NCBI RefSeq assembly: GCF_000018285.1
Contig: NC_009901.1
Span: forward strand, 1,797,001-1,861,000
From: Shewanella pealeana ATCC 700345
GTDB lineage: Bacteria > Pseudomonadota > Gammaproteobacteria > Enterobacterales > Shewanellaceae
Direction: 5' to 3'
Length of the DNA stretch: 64,000 bases
The position numbers and the translations under genes are program-made. Positions 35,071 to 44,921 of this stretch are shown piece after piece. The notes under the pieces are model-generated. The model had not been told where the DNA came from and ran no database searches. It saw nothing but the letters and a program-made list of their open reading frames with translations. Numbering within the stretch: the stretch's first letter is position 1; every line of letters starts with the position of its first letter.

Positions 35071-35754
35071 GTGAAAGAAAAACTTAAAGGGCTGGGGTTC
35101 TCCTTAGTCATATTCATCGCCATTATTATCTTCAATACGCTGTTTGGTGCGCCGCCAGTTGCCCTTAGCGGTATCGAGAAGTACAGCGCAAAAGTATCAG
35201 TTGAAGAGGCTAGAGAGTTAGGCTTTATCCTCTTTAACAATAAGCACTACTCAGATGCGCGTGCATTTTTTACTCCCTCTGCTCAGCAAGGCGATGTAGG
35301 CAGCCAACTGGTACTGGCTACACTCTATTTTTACGATCTGACAACAGTTAACAATTATCAGCAGGCATATCGCTGGTTTAGTAAGAATAGCGATAATGCT
35401 TTTGCTCAATACTATTTAAGCTTGTTATATCACTTTGGCCATTACGTACCTCAAAGTCAGGTTAAATCCTTATTTTGGATTGAAAAATCCGCCGTGCAAT
35501 CTTTCCCTGCTGGCCAACATAATTTGGCTGTTCACTACTTTAACCTTGGTGATTATAGCCAAGCGTACCTTTGGGGCTTGTACGCTAGAGCTAATGATTT
35601 TTCTCAGTCTCGAAGCTTAGTTAAACAAGCCGCAGGACACTTGACGCCACAAGAGAAAGCCAACGCTGATCAAACCTTTAGAAACACTAATGCCAAGCAT
35701 TCTTGGGATGATGACAACAATCAGATTAGCGCACTGTTAGAGCAGGTATTTTAA
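35071..35754 (+). CDS. Membrane-anchored Sel1/TPR-like repeat protein
   Basis: 227 residues starting at a GTG (an in-frame ATG 12 bases upstream runs into a stop). One N-terminal membrane helix (FSLVIFIAIIIFNTLFG), then helical repeats with Sel1-type spacing (YSDARAFFTPSAQQGDVGSQLVLATLY in part, YQQAYRWFSKNS, QSLFWIEKSA-like). Probably a periplasmic protein-interaction domain. Two bases before the next gene, so an operon pair. The 470 bp upstream (34603-35070) show no gene. Confidence 0.7.
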   Translation: MKEKLKGLGFSLVIFIAIIIFNTLFGAPPVALSGIEKYSAKVSVEEARELGFILFNNKHYSDARAFFTPSAQQGDVGSQLVLATLYFYDLTTVNNYQQAYRWFSKNSDNAFAQYYLSLLYHFGHYVPQSQVKSLFWIEKSAVQSFPAGQHNLAVHYFNLGDYSQAYLWGLYARANDFSQSRSLVKQAAGHLTPQEKANADQTFRNTNAKHSWDDDNNQISALLEQVF

Positions 35755-35756
35755 CC

Positions 35757-36677
35757 ATGAAGATAAGTTCGCTGTCATTGGAGTTAGCATCTGGTCAAAC
35801 TCAAGAGTTTGGGGCGGTGACAAGCCGCACTAACTTAAAGCATCGTCTCAAGGAGGTGCTTGATTGTGTCGTATTTGAAGAACCGAGCGTTGATGGGAGT
35901 GGAGCGCTCACCATGCCGATGCTAATCGTACAGATAAAGATGAAACAGTGTGAGATCACTTTTACTTATGATCTGCTGAGTAAAGAGGAAGGTTTATTGG
36001 CGTTGTATTACACCAGTGCGAAAGGAGGCCGAGAGCGGCAAAAGGAATTTGGCTTTGTGAGCTTTGGCGAACTAGAAGATCATTTGCAGAGACTCTTGAG
36101 CGAGAGTGAGACCAAGTTTGTTGAATACTATTTCCCTAAGCAAACCCAAGTCAGCCAAGCGATTAAATATCTTGGTTTAGCCTATATCACAGCCGCTTGT
36201 CTTGGCTTATTGTCCTTCATCTTTTTATCGGATGTAATTTGGCATGATGATATTTTTAATTCAGCCTACATCGCAGTGGGCGTGATTTATGCTCTTACGC
36301 TGCCGATATTGCTGCTTAAAGCCTTGTCGCAGGAGGGAAGGGAGCGTGCAGAGCAAGTCGGCCAGAGCACGAGTAAACAAGTGTTTGCCATATTAGTGGG
36401 TAATATAATATTGAGCTTTGCTCTCGTTGCTGGTGGCTGTAATTTATGGCACGTTATCAGCGCCAAGCCCACAGAACTAGACATTACTTTTTCCGATAAG
36501 AACCAAGATTATTGGGGAAAAAACTGTAAGGGCGGCGTCAATATCGAACACTTCTCAGGGACAGTCTGCTTGGAGGATAGAGCTTATTGGAAGATTATTC
36601 ATCCCGGTATGCGAGCTGTTGCACTGGGAGAGTCATCGGCGATCGCTTTTAAGGTAAAAGCCATAGCGCTTAAATAA
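35757..36677 (+). CDS. Uncharacterised membrane protein, partner of the Sel1-like gene
   Basis: 306 residues I do not recognise. A hydrophilic N-terminal ~130 residues (cytoplasmic) precede three hydrophobic segments (about 139-160, 170-188, 207-229), then a C-terminal ~75-residue domain with three Cys, presumably periplasmic. Starts 2 bp after the previous stop. Context gives no function; not obviously part of the sialic-acid system. Confidence 0.65.
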   Translation: MKISSLSLELASGQTQEFGAVTSRTNLKHRLKEVLDCVVFEEPSVDGSGALTMPMLIVQIKMKQCEITFTYDLLSKEEGLLALYYTSAKGGRERQKEFGFVSFGELEDHLQRLLSESETKFVEYYFPKQTQVSQAIKYLGLAYITAACLGLLSFIFLSDVIWHDDIFNSAYIAVGVIYALTLPILLLKALSQEGRERAEQVGQSTSKQVFAILVGNIILSFALVAGGCNLWHVISAKPTELDITFSDKNQDYWGKNCKGGVNIEHFSGTVCLEDRAYWKIIHPGMRAVALGESSAIAFKVKAIALK

Positions 36678-37128
36678 TCGCAGTTAAGACCAGTAGGGTA
36701 TTTATTTAGTCTGCACTTTGTACTATCCACTACCTAACTATTCCCTCAATCATTATTGCCCCTTCAAAACTGATTCATCAGAGTATCAGACTTATGAATC
36801 AAGTCTTGAGGGTTCCCTCATGGAAAAGTGCTCATTTAGCGATATCTGCTACCTCACACTGTTTAATTTATCAGTTACAACCGCTAGTTTTATTTTAAAT
36901 CTTCTTTTAATCAATTCAGTTCATGAAAATGCTTCCTATGCATTTCCGCTCTGGTTCAAACATCTGTTTTACATATACAAAGCCAAATAACTAATTGAAA
37001 ATGTTTGGTTTGTAAGTATGTTTGGTTTTTTGTTTAGCCCCTACTTTTAGCGTAGCATTAGTTAGGTATGTTGCGTGGTTGTGATTAATCTGTTTGTTTT
37101 TGGGTTGTTAATGTTGCTACGTGTATAC

Positions 37129-37142
37129 TGGTATGATAGGTT
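37129..37142 (+). promoter_or_regulatory. NanR-type operator upstream of the TonB receptor gene
   Basis: TGGTATGATAGGTT, one of a set of sites close to TGGTATAACAGGTATA across the block. 119 bp before the receptor ATG. The rest of 36678-37261 holds only a weak open frame that I reject. Confidence 0.65.
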
Positions 37143-37261
37143 GACTGCATGATGTCGAGATAGCTAGATATTACTTGCTTTAAAATTTATCGATTTAAAC
37201 CTTAGTTACATCAGAAACAGTTGCACATTGAATAAAACTATAAAACTCAGAGAGGGAAGTT

Positions 37262-40156
37262 ATGAATACCAATCAAAGGATGTTTTGCCGCAGCGCACTG
37301 TCATTATGTATTGCTGGATTATTTAGTTCTGCAGCTATAGCAAATGACGCGGAGCAAGAAAGTGACAATGTTGAAAGAATTGTTGTCACTGGTTCTAATA
37401 TTTTTAAGGGCAGCGCTAACGCTTCATCTTCAGCGCCGATTACTGAGATTGGTAAAGACGCCATTGAAGGTGTTGCAGCTATTTCTATTGGTGATGTACT
37501 GAATAAAATCCCTTCTGTTACTGCATCGATAAATGGTTCAAGCGATAACGTATCACTGGGTGGTGCGGGTAGTAATGTTGGTGTTTCAACCACTTCACTG
37601 CGTAACTTAGGCTCTGCGCGTACATTGGTTTTGGTTAATGGACGCCGTTATGTATCTGGTGTTTCCGCTAATACTGGTTACGGTGTTGACTTAAACTCCA
37701 TCCCAACCGCAATTATCGAGCGTGTCGATGTATTGACTGGTGGTCAATCTGCAATTTACGGTTCTGATGCGATTGCAGGTGTGATTAATATTATTACTAA
37801 GCAAGATTATGATGGCTTAGAGTTTAACGCCTTTGCCGCTGATTCAACCGAAGGCGGTGGAGGTCGACAGAATGTCGATTTTACTTATGGTCAGAATTTC
37901 GATTCAGGTAATGCATGGGTATCAGTTGGTTATTCTAATCAAGACGTACTAAATTCTTCAGACCGTGACTTTTCTAAGTATGAAATGCGTTTTCTCGATA
38001 CAAACGGAGACGGTATTAGAGACTCGATTGCTAGACGAGATGGCCCTGGCCACGTTGACGGTGCCTCACTGGGTTATGGTGACTTAAAAATCTTTGGTAA
38101 TGGCGATCCGTTCAATACTAATCAGCCTTTACTCGATGGTAACTATCAACCAATGGGAGAGTCTGACTGGGATAACCAGCACGCAAACCGTACTCTTGTT
38201 ACGCCATTCGAACGTTTTAATGTCGCTTCCGGTATTAGCTTCGATGTATCTGAAAACTCGGCTTTTGAGGTTGAAATTAATTACGCACAAACAAAAGCAC
38301 GTGTTGATCTAGAAGAAGCGCCAATCGATGTAGTAAACAATATTTTTAGAAAAGGTGATGGCGGAACAACAGGTATCGATGTCGCAACAAGTCCTTTCTT
38401 CGTGGGAAGTAGTGCAGGGCAGCAACTTCTTGCGGTTATGGGGTCGGATACTTCCCTTGATGGCGTATCCACTAACCGTCGTACCTTTGAGTTCGGCAAT
38501 CGACTCACAGAGAACCATCGTGAAACATTCCGTATTGCGGGCAGTTATAGCTACTATTTTGACAATGATTTAGATTGGAAAACAAGTGCGACATACGGTA
38601 TTACCTCACAGCAACAAAATAACAGTGGTGACTTTAGTATTCCGCATATGCAGCAAGCGGTTACGATTGAAGAAGATGGTAATGGTGGTTACCAGTGTGC
38701 TGATGAAATAGCACGTATTTACGGATGTTTACCGGTTAATCCATTTGGTACAACAGACAGCTTAGCCGGACAAGCAGGGATTGTCGGTTTTTCTGATGAA
38801 GCCAGAAAGTACCTTGCCGTTGCTACCGGCCAGACCGGCAAAGTTGAGCAATTTGTTGCTACTAGTGTAGTTTCTGGTGAGCTGGATTTGTCAGTTGGTC
38901 ACGACAATATGGGCTTTGCTGCGGGTCTTGAGTACCGTAAAGAGTCAGCTGTTGAAAACCCAGATAGTTTCCGTCAGCTAGGCATTACACGTGAAGGTGC
39001 GGTTCAGCCCATCGACGGTAGTTTCGATGTCGCCGAAATTTTTGGTGAGCTTTATATTCCAGTCGCTGATTGGCTGAATGTGAGTTTAGCGGGCCGTGTG
39101 GGCGACTACTCTACAATCGGTACCACATCAACTTATCGACTCGGTCTAGATGCACCCATTAATGATGTGATTCGTCTTCGTGCGAGTCAATCAAGCTCTG
39201 TGCGCGCGCCAAACATTAATGATATCTTTTCTACAGGAACAACCAGCGTCGCTAACCCTACCATTGATGTTTGTAACGGTACGACTAATTCGGGCACGTC
39301 GAATAGAGATGTAAACTGTAGCTCGATTGCCGCTATCTCCAACCGAATGGCGACCGATCCAAATGGTGAGTATGTATTGGTTGGCTCAGAAACCAATAAT
39401 ACTTTAGTAATGCAGAGCGGCTCTCCAGATCTTAAAGAGGAGACTGCTGATTCATTAACTTTAGGATTTGTTGTAACGCCGATAGATAATTTATACGTTT
39501 CACTCGATTATTATGATATCGAAATTGAAGATGGTATTACCACAATCACTCCCGATATTATGGTTGAGCGTTGTTATGACGCTGACCCATCACAATTTGA
39601 TGCAAGCTGTGGCGGCAAAGTCGTGCGTGACGTAAAAGACGGTCCAATTCTAAATATTTACTCTACATCAATTAATGCCGACACCATTTCAACTAGCGGT
39701 TTAGATCTTGAGATAGGTTACTCGCTTGAAGATTTACATTTGAATTTAATCGCTAACTACCTTGGTGAATACGAAATCGATACACCTGGTGGAAAAATTG
39801 ATAATTTAGGAAAAACCCTATTCCCTGAGTATCGTTATACGATGAATGCCTCTTATGACATTACTGATGCTTTTAACTTATATGCACAGTTGACTTACCG
39901 CTCTGAAACTAAGGGTGTGCTTGGTGAAACGACGCTGTCGGATGATCTTAATACCATGGATGCGGTTTACTATGTTGATCTTAGAGCTAGTTACCAAATA
40001 AATGATGCTGTTAATGTTTATCTTGGCTCAAATAATTTATTTGATGAGCAGCCAGATATTCAGGCGACAAGTGCGGCAGTAGGTACTAATACTACGCCTC
40101 AAGCTTATGATGTTATTGGTCGTCAAATCTTTGCTGGTGTTAAATTGACATTCTAA
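37262..40156 (+). CDS. TonB-dependent receptor, candidate sialoside transporter
   Basis: 964 residues. Signal peptide (CRSALSLCIAGLFSSAAIA), TonB-box region VERIVVTGSNI, plug domain (LRNLGSARTLVLVNGRRYV, VERVDVLTGGQSAIYGSDA in parts), then a large beta-barrel ending FAGVKLTF with the terminal Phe of outer-membrane proteins. It heads the sialic-acid block behind a NanR-type operator and is followed by a mutarotase and a sialidase gene, so uptake of sialic acid or sialylated oligosaccharides is inferred. No homology to NanO/NanU was established. Confidence 0.9.
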   Translation: MNTNQRMFCRSALSLCIAGLFSSAAIANDAEQESDNVERIVVTGSNIFKGSANASSSAPITEIGKDAIEGVAAISIGDVLNKIPSVTASINGSSDNVSLGGAGSNVGVSTTSLRNLGSARTLVLVNGRRYVSGVSANTGYGVDLNSIPTAIIERVDVLTGGQSAIYGSDAIAGVINIITKQDYDGLEFNAFAADSTEGGGGRQNVDFTYGQNFDSGNAWVSVGYSNQDVLNSSDRDFSKYEMRFLDTNGDGIRDSIARRDGPGHVDGASLGYGDLKIFGNGDPFNTNQPLLDGNYQPMGESDWDNQHANRTLVTPFERFNVASGISFDVSENSAFEVEINYAQTKARVDLEEAPIDVVNNIFRKGDGGTTGIDVATSPFFVGSSAGQQLLAVMGSDTSLDGVSTNRRTFEFGNRLTENHRETFRIAGSYSYYFDNDLDWKTSATYGITSQQQNNSGDFSIPHMQQAVTIEEDGNGGYQCADEIARIYGCLPVNPFGTTDSLAGQAGIVGFSDEARKYLAVATGQTGKVEQFVATSVVSGELDLSVGHDNMGFAAGLEYRKESAVENPDSFRQLGITREGAVQPIDGSFDVAEIFGELYIPVADWLNVSLAGRVGDYSTIGTTSTYRLGLDAPINDVIRLRASQSSSVRAPNINDIFSTGTTSVANPTIDVCNGTTNSGTSNRDVNCSSIAAISNRMATDPNGEYVLVGSETNNTLVMQSGSPDLKEETADSLTLGFVVTPIDNLYVSLDYYDIEIEDGITTITPDIMVERCYDADPSQFDASCGGKVVRDVKDGPILNIYSTSINADTISTSGLDLEIGYSLEDLHLNLIANYLGEYEIDTPGGKIDNLGKTLFPEYRYTMNASYDITDAFNLYAQLTYRSETKGVLGETTLSDDLNTMDAVYYVDLRASYQINDAVNVYLGSNNLFDEQPDIQATSAAVGTNTTPQAYDVIGRQIFAGVKLTF

Positions 40157-40217
40157 TAGCTGGGAAAGGCATGCTCTTTTTATAACAATAAATGCCTTGT
40201 TGTCGGTGTAATGTCCT

Positions 40218-40245
40218 AAAACCTAATCAATGTTGATTAGGTTTT
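40218..40245 (+). terminator. Hairpin between receptor and mutarotase genes
   Basis: Perfect stem AAAACCTAATCA / TGATTAGGTTTT followed by ATTTTA; probably a partial terminator, since the next gene starts 29 bp later with no own operator seen. Confidence 0.75.
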
Positions 40246-40273
40246 ATTTTACTTAAAAGTTAAGGAGTTCCGC

Positions 40274-41458
40274 TTGAAGCCTACTCAGTTATTTTTCCTA
40301 CTTATGCCGCTTGTCGCGCTTGTTTGTGGGCCAGCGTTAGCTGTGGAAAGTCAAACAAAAGTACCTGTTCAGGCCAAGGTGAGTTGGGTAAAAGCAGGGC
40401 AACTACCAGCTCCTAAAGGCTTTAATCAATCTATCGGTATAGCTGGTGCCTATAGCGCATTTGTCGGTGATTACCTTGTGGTTGCTGGCGGGGCTAATTT
40501 TCCTAAGGGCCACCCTTTTTTTGATAAGGGGGTTAAGCAGTATTATTCAGATATTTTTGTTTTTGATACCGCAAATAATCAATTTGAGCTAGTAGCTCAT
40601 GGTCACTTACCCTCCGCAAGAGGGCATGGTGCAACTGTCGTTGTTGGCAATAGTCTGTATCTTGTTGGAGGTAAAAATAACGACCAAGCCTTCGACTCTA
40701 TTCTAAAGCTGACACTAGATGATAACTCTCAACCTGTGGTGAATGCTGTTAATCAACTGCCTTTTACTTGGGATTCTGGCGCGGCGGCCTGGCAAGACGA
40801 CTCACTGTTTTTATTTGCTGGTAAGCATAACGGCGTAGTGAGTAATGCTGTGTGTCAGTTTTCTTTGAAACAGCAAAAATGCATCAATAAAGATAAGATA
40901 GCGCCAATCCCGGGGCTTGCGAGAGCCGATTTCCCTTCCATAAAGCATCACAAACAATTTTATGTATTTGGTGGTGCCAATGTGTTGGCAGGAAAAGGAC
41001 GTTATGTTCTAACCGACGCTTATGCGTTTGACTTTGAAGCACTAAGCTGGAGAACACTTACGCCGATTACGGTTAAAGACCAACCCTATTCTGTCGCTGG
41101 TGGAGGGGTTGCGGTGATTAACGATGAGCAGTTCATTTTGCTTGGTGGTGTAAACAGGCAAGTGTTTAACGATGCTATTTTTCAATTGACCACGAGTGCA
41201 CAGGATAGGCTATCTAAGTTCAAACAATATTATTTTAGTTTGAATGAGCAAGAGGTTAACTTTAGCCGCCAACAGCTTATTTATGATCTCAATAAAGATA
41301 ACTGGTCAACTTTAAGTAAGGAAGTGCCTTTTACGGGGGGAGCGGGCCCCCTTGCGATATCGCAAAAAGAGAACCAAATATATTGGATTTCTGGCGAGAT
41401 AAGGCCGGTGATCCGTACCCCTAATGTCTATCAAGCCACAATCGAACCTGTTCAATAA
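40274..41458 (+). CDS. nanM: N-acetylneuraminate mutarotase, NanM-like kelch protein
   Basis: 394 residues from a TTG start with AAGGAG six bases upstream. Signal peptide (FFLLMPLVALVCGPALA), then six-bladed kelch propeller repeats (YLVVAGGANFP, SLYLVGGKNN, LFLFAGKHNG, FYVFGGANVL, FILLGGVNRQ) of the cyclically permuted mutarotase family. NanM speeds the alpha/beta conversion of released sialic acid in the periplasm. Lies between receptor and sialidase genes. Confidence 0.88.
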   Translation: MKPTQLFFLLMPLVALVCGPALAVESQTKVPVQAKVSWVKAGQLPAPKGFNQSIGIAGAYSAFVGDYLVVAGGANFPKGHPFFDKGVKQYYSDIFVFDTANNQFELVAHGHLPSARGHGATVVVGNSLYLVGGKNNDQAFDSILKLTLDDNSQPVVNAVNQLPFTWDSGAAAWQDDSLFLFAGKHNGVVSNAVCQFSLKQQKCINKDKIAPIPGLARADFPSIKHHKQFYVFGGANVLAGKGRYVLTDAYAFDFEALSWRTLTPITVKDQPYSVAGGGVAVINDEQFILLGGVNRQVFNDAIFQLTTSAQDRLSKFKQYYFSLNEQEVNFSRQQLIYDLNKDNWSTLSKEVPFTGGAGPLAISQKENQIYWISGEIRPVIRTPNVYQATIEPVQ

Positions 41459-41691
41459 CACTGGCGTCTATTTCACTATCTTGTTTAGTACATTGATATT
41501 TTTTAGCAGAGTCTGGATCTGAGACTCGCTTATCCCCTCAACTTGCTAAACCAATAATCACTTAAATTAGTTAAAAGCTTTCTACAATGGTTTACCTAGT
41601 TGCACCTTATTTGAAGGTGTAACTTGTAAGCCGCTTTCCTGTACCCAGCAATATTAACTCCTACGACTATCACTAGCACTACCGATTATCT

Positions 41692-41709
41692 AGTTATACT
41701 GTTATACCA
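41692..41709 (-). promoter_or_regulatory. NanR-type operator (minus orientation) upstream of nanH
   Basis: On the minus strand TGGTATAACAGTATAACT, one base short of the TGGTATAACAGGTATA pattern. Lies in the 523-bp gap before the sialidase gene, which holds no other gene. Confidence 0.55.
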
Positions 41710-41749
41710 TAAAGTTCTTGTCCATTTTTTGTACACATGTTTGTATTGA

Positions 41750-41763
41750 TGGTGTGACAGGTT
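41750..41763 (+). promoter_or_regulatory. NanR-type operator upstream of nanH
   Basis: TGGTGTGACAGGTT, 219 bp before the sialidase start. Confidence 0.55.
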
Positions 41764-41981
41764 GATATGTGAAACCGTGGATCAGATATTTGAGTCGCTA
41801 CTACAGGACTCATTGAGTTCGCGTAAGACCTCAACAAGATAAGAACATGGGTACTTAAGCTGTTTGTAGCGTTAAGATTAGGTGGTTCAGGATGTATAAC
41901 GTGAGTAAAGGCACCTTTAAATTATCAGCCACTTATTGCTGGCTTTGTCATGGATAACACTTAATTTATAAAGGTGACATT

Positions 41982-44831
41982 ATGCTGAGAACAATTACAT
42001 TAACGGCGCTATTCATTACTTTATGCTCAATGGGCTTTAGTAGTGGATATGCGCAAGCAAATACATTGGTCGCAAATTTTGATGCGATGAATGAAACAAG
42101 CCCAACGATCCAAGGTTGGAGTGATTTCCTTTCGGGGCAAGCAACAGGCTCAGTTGCGCAAGATTTAAATGCCGCAAGTTGGAAGTCAACGGGAAGCAGC
42201 GGCAGAGCGCAATGGAATATGGTTCCAACTACCGAGCTTAATAATGAGGCTAGTCTAAAAGGTTGGCGAATGAGCTGGACTAGTCGCGTTGAGTCTGGCG
42301 GCTATATCACTGATTACTATGCAAATGGTGCTTTGCGTTTTCTACCAATATTGAGTATTAGTGCGTCGGGAGATTTAGTCGTAAACCTAGTTGGGGGAGG
42401 TGAACATACATTAGTTTCAGGAACGGGAGCGGATAGCTATCATCAATACGTTGTTGAGTATGATCCACTTACTCAACTTGCTAGTTTCAGCTTTGATGGA
42501 GTGATAATTGATCCTGCCTGGGTTGGTGAGGCCAGCAACCAAAATATGATTGCATGGGGAAATGGTTCATCAAACATTAATGGCGTTGCTTATTATAGAG
42601 CTGTCACCTTTGAGACGCTCAGCGAAACCGTGCCAGAAGAAGCTAAGATTATTGCAGCGTGGGACTCATCTGGGGTCACCTTTGATGGCGAAAGCCAATT
42701 TATATCGATTAATACCGAGCTTGCATCTGTACAGCAACTGGCCCGAGGTAGCATATTTACCAAGTTTAAAGCCACTGGTACAACAGCAACTCTTTTTAGT
42801 GCTTCCAATTCAGCCGTAGGTTCAAGTGAATTTGCAATACTGATTAACGGTGATGGCACATTACGGGTGCATGCTCGAGAGAACGGCAGTTTTGTCAATG
42901 ACTCAAAAACCGTCACCACATTCAATAATAATCAAGAGCACAAAGCACTGATTATGGTAGATGCAAACGGTACCCAAATCTATGTCGATGGCCGGTTAGC
43001 ATTCAGTGGTAATGCAACTAGCTTTCTTAGCGCCATTGCGGGATTAGATAGCATGAATATTGGTCGTAACCATGATAGTAATGGTGGCCAATGGTATTTC
43101 AGCGGCACCATCGATGAAACTCGTATTTATGACAATGTACTGACGGCAGAGCAAGCTGAGGATCTCACTCGGTTATCGACTGTGGTGGCGACTTTTGATA
43201 GTAACCTCAATACCGATCCCCTCTTGGCTGGCTGGACAAATGATAGTGTGGACTCTGGCGCAGGCAGCTTAGTTAACGAACAAGGTCAAGCTGCTTGGCA
43301 GGCTAGAGGTATAAATGGCCGAGCTGAGTGGGAAATACAGCCTAGCGTGCAAGTTAATCGAGATGCGACAACCTTAGGCTGGAAAATGACCACCACAAGT
43401 CGAATCGTGTCGGGCAGTGCGATTTCTGATTACTACGCAAATGGTAATAAACGCTTTTTAGCTTTGTTAAGTATCAATGGCAATGGTGACTTAGTCGCAG
43501 CGTTGGAGGGAGGCAGTAGTCATACATTAGTGCCGATGACTGGTGCAGATAAGTACCATACCTATGAAGTGACTTACGATGTTGAAACGAGCTTAGCGAC
43601 GTTTTATTTTGACGGTATTGCAATCGAAACTTGGGCTGGTTCTGCTACCAGTCAGAATGTCATAGTGTGGGGAAATGGCTCTTCTGGCACAAATGGTGTT
43701 GCCAATTACCGTTATGTCAACTTTGAGACCTTTGGTAGTGGTCCGGCTATCTTTGAAAGTATTGTTTTTCAAGGAGGTCAAGAAGGCGATGATGGTATGA
43801 GTCATTATCGAATCCCTTCCATGGTCCAATCTGCAGATGGCTCAATACTGGCGTTTATTGAAGGCCGTCCAAGTGGTGGAGATCCTGGGCAAGTGGGTCA
43901 GATTAACATCTCTTTAAAACGTTCAATTGATAATGGACGTAGCTGGCTACCTGTGCAGATTATTCATCAAGATCCAGCGTTTGATTATTCAGATCCCCGT
44001 CCATTTGTTGATAAATCGACAAATACGGTTTATGTATTTTATGTGCAGTGGCCAGACTTATGTGCGCAAAATGGCAACTGTGTCGCCCCTGATGATGCCA
44101 ACTATTTGTATTATCGAAAAAGTATTGATAATGGACTGACATGGTCAGCCGCAGTAGATGTTACTTCGCAAGTTAAAGATCCGACTTGGCGATCAATAAA
44201 CCCAGGCCCAGGACAAGGGATCCAATTGCAATGGCAGACTTTAGCTCAAGGTGAGCACAATGGCAGAATGATTTTTCCAGCCATAGTGCGTGCTGGTAAT
44301 AGCCTTTTTTATGTTGCGACAGTGTTTAGTGACGACAATGGCTTAACTTGGCATAAAGGTGAGTTTACGCCTGTTTCTGGACCGACCGAAGCTGATATGG
44401 TTGAGCTTAATGATGGAACATTATTATTGTCCGCTCGCAATGATGGGGGGGCAGCAGGTACTCGTTATCACTTCTTGAGTCATGATGGCGGGATCACCTG
44501 GACGCAAACAAGTCATGACTTGGCTGTTTCTAAGGTTGATATTGGGCTCACCCGATTTTCAGCGATAAGAGCGGGAGATGCTGAAGATCTTATCATTGCT
44601 ACTGCGCCCATAGGTACAACATCAGGCCCTAATCGTAATAACTTGGGGATTTGGGTCAGTACCGATGAAGGGGCTAATTTTGGCACTCCTCATCAATTAG
44701 TTTATGGCATGAGTGCCTATTCTGATGTGGTAAGGTTAAATGACGGCTCTATTGGTGTGATTTATGAGGCGACGGGAAGCACGCTGTTGAAGTTTCTAAA
44801 CTTTGAGCTGAGCAGCCTTGAGCGGCAGTAG
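41982..44831 (+). CDS. nanH: Multidomain exo-alpha-sialidase (GH33)
   Basis: 949 residues. Signal peptide (~1-26); a ~185-residue module (30-213); a LamG/concanavalin-like domain (~226-395); a second copy of the first module (~400-580, sharing SDYYANG, FLxxLSI and WGNGSS); then the catalytic six-bladed propeller (~588-949). The latter has the RIP motif (HYRIPSM), FIEGRPSGGDPG, four Asp boxes (SIDNGRSWLP, SIDNGLTWSA, SDDNGLTWHK, SHDGGITWTQ) and a late Glu (GVIYEATGS). Secreted or surface enzyme releasing sialic acid. The duplicated modules are probably glycan-binding. Confidence 0.92.
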   Translation: MLRTITLTALFITLCSMGFSSGYAQANTLVANFDAMNETSPTIQGWSDFLSGQATGSVAQDLNAASWKSTGSSGRAQWNMVPTTELNNEASLKGWRMSWTSRVESGGYITDYYANGALRFLPILSISASGDLVVNLVGGGEHTLVSGTGADSYHQYVVEYDPLTQLASFSFDGVIIDPAWVGEASNQNMIAWGNGSSNINGVAYYRAVTFETLSETVPEEAKIIAAWDSSGVTFDGESQFISINTELASVQQLARGSIFTKFKATGTTATLFSASNSAVGSSEFAILINGDGTLRVHARENGSFVNDSKTVTTFNNNQEHKALIMVDANGTQIYVDGRLAFSGNATSFLSAIAGLDSMNIGRNHDSNGGQWYFSGTIDETRIYDNVLTAEQAEDLTRLSTVVATFDSNLNTDPLLAGWTNDSVDSGAGSLVNEQGQAAWQARGINGRAEWEIQPSVQVNRDATTLGWKMTTTSRIVSGSAISDYYANGNKRFLALLSINGNGDLVAALEGGSSHTLVPMTGADKYHTYEVTYDVETSLATFYFDGIAIETWAGSATSQNVIVWGNGSSGTNGVANYRYVNFETFGSGPAIFESIVFQGGQEGDDGMSHYRIPSMVQSADGSILAFIEGRPSGGDPGQVGQINISLKRSIDNGRSWLPVQIIHQDPAFDYSDPRPFVDKSTNTVYVFYVQWPDLCAQNGNCVAPDDANYLYYRKSIDNGLTWSAAVDVTSQVKDPTWRSINPGPGQGIQLQWQTLAQGEHNGRMIFPAIVRAGNSLFYVATVFSDDNGLTWHKGEFTPVSGPTEADMVELNDGTLLLSARNDGGAAGTRYHFLSHDGGITWTQTSHDLAVSKVDIGLTRFSAIRAGDAEDLIIATAPIGTTSGPNRNNLGIWVSTDEGANFGTPHQLVYGMSAYSDVVRLNDGSIGVIYEATGSTLLKFLNFELSSLERQ

Positions 44832-44875
44832 GCTGGCTGTTTTACAGTGCTATCCATGGCTATGAAATAGAAACT

Positions 44876-44909
44876 TAGACTGTTAGCTATAAGTATGGCT
44901 AACAGTCTA
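44876..44909. terminator. Hairpin between convergent sialidase and esterase genes
   Basis: Perfect 12-bp arms TAGACTGTTAGC / GCTAACAGTCTA with a 10-base loop, no long T-run. Confidence 0.65.
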
Positions 44910-44921
44910 GATTTCGAGCCG

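Noticed and set aside
36820..36990. Frame of 56 codons between the unknown membrane protein and the TonB receptor
   Set aside because: No ribosome-binding site or homology, low-complexity hydrophobic composition, AT-rich intergenic DNA.
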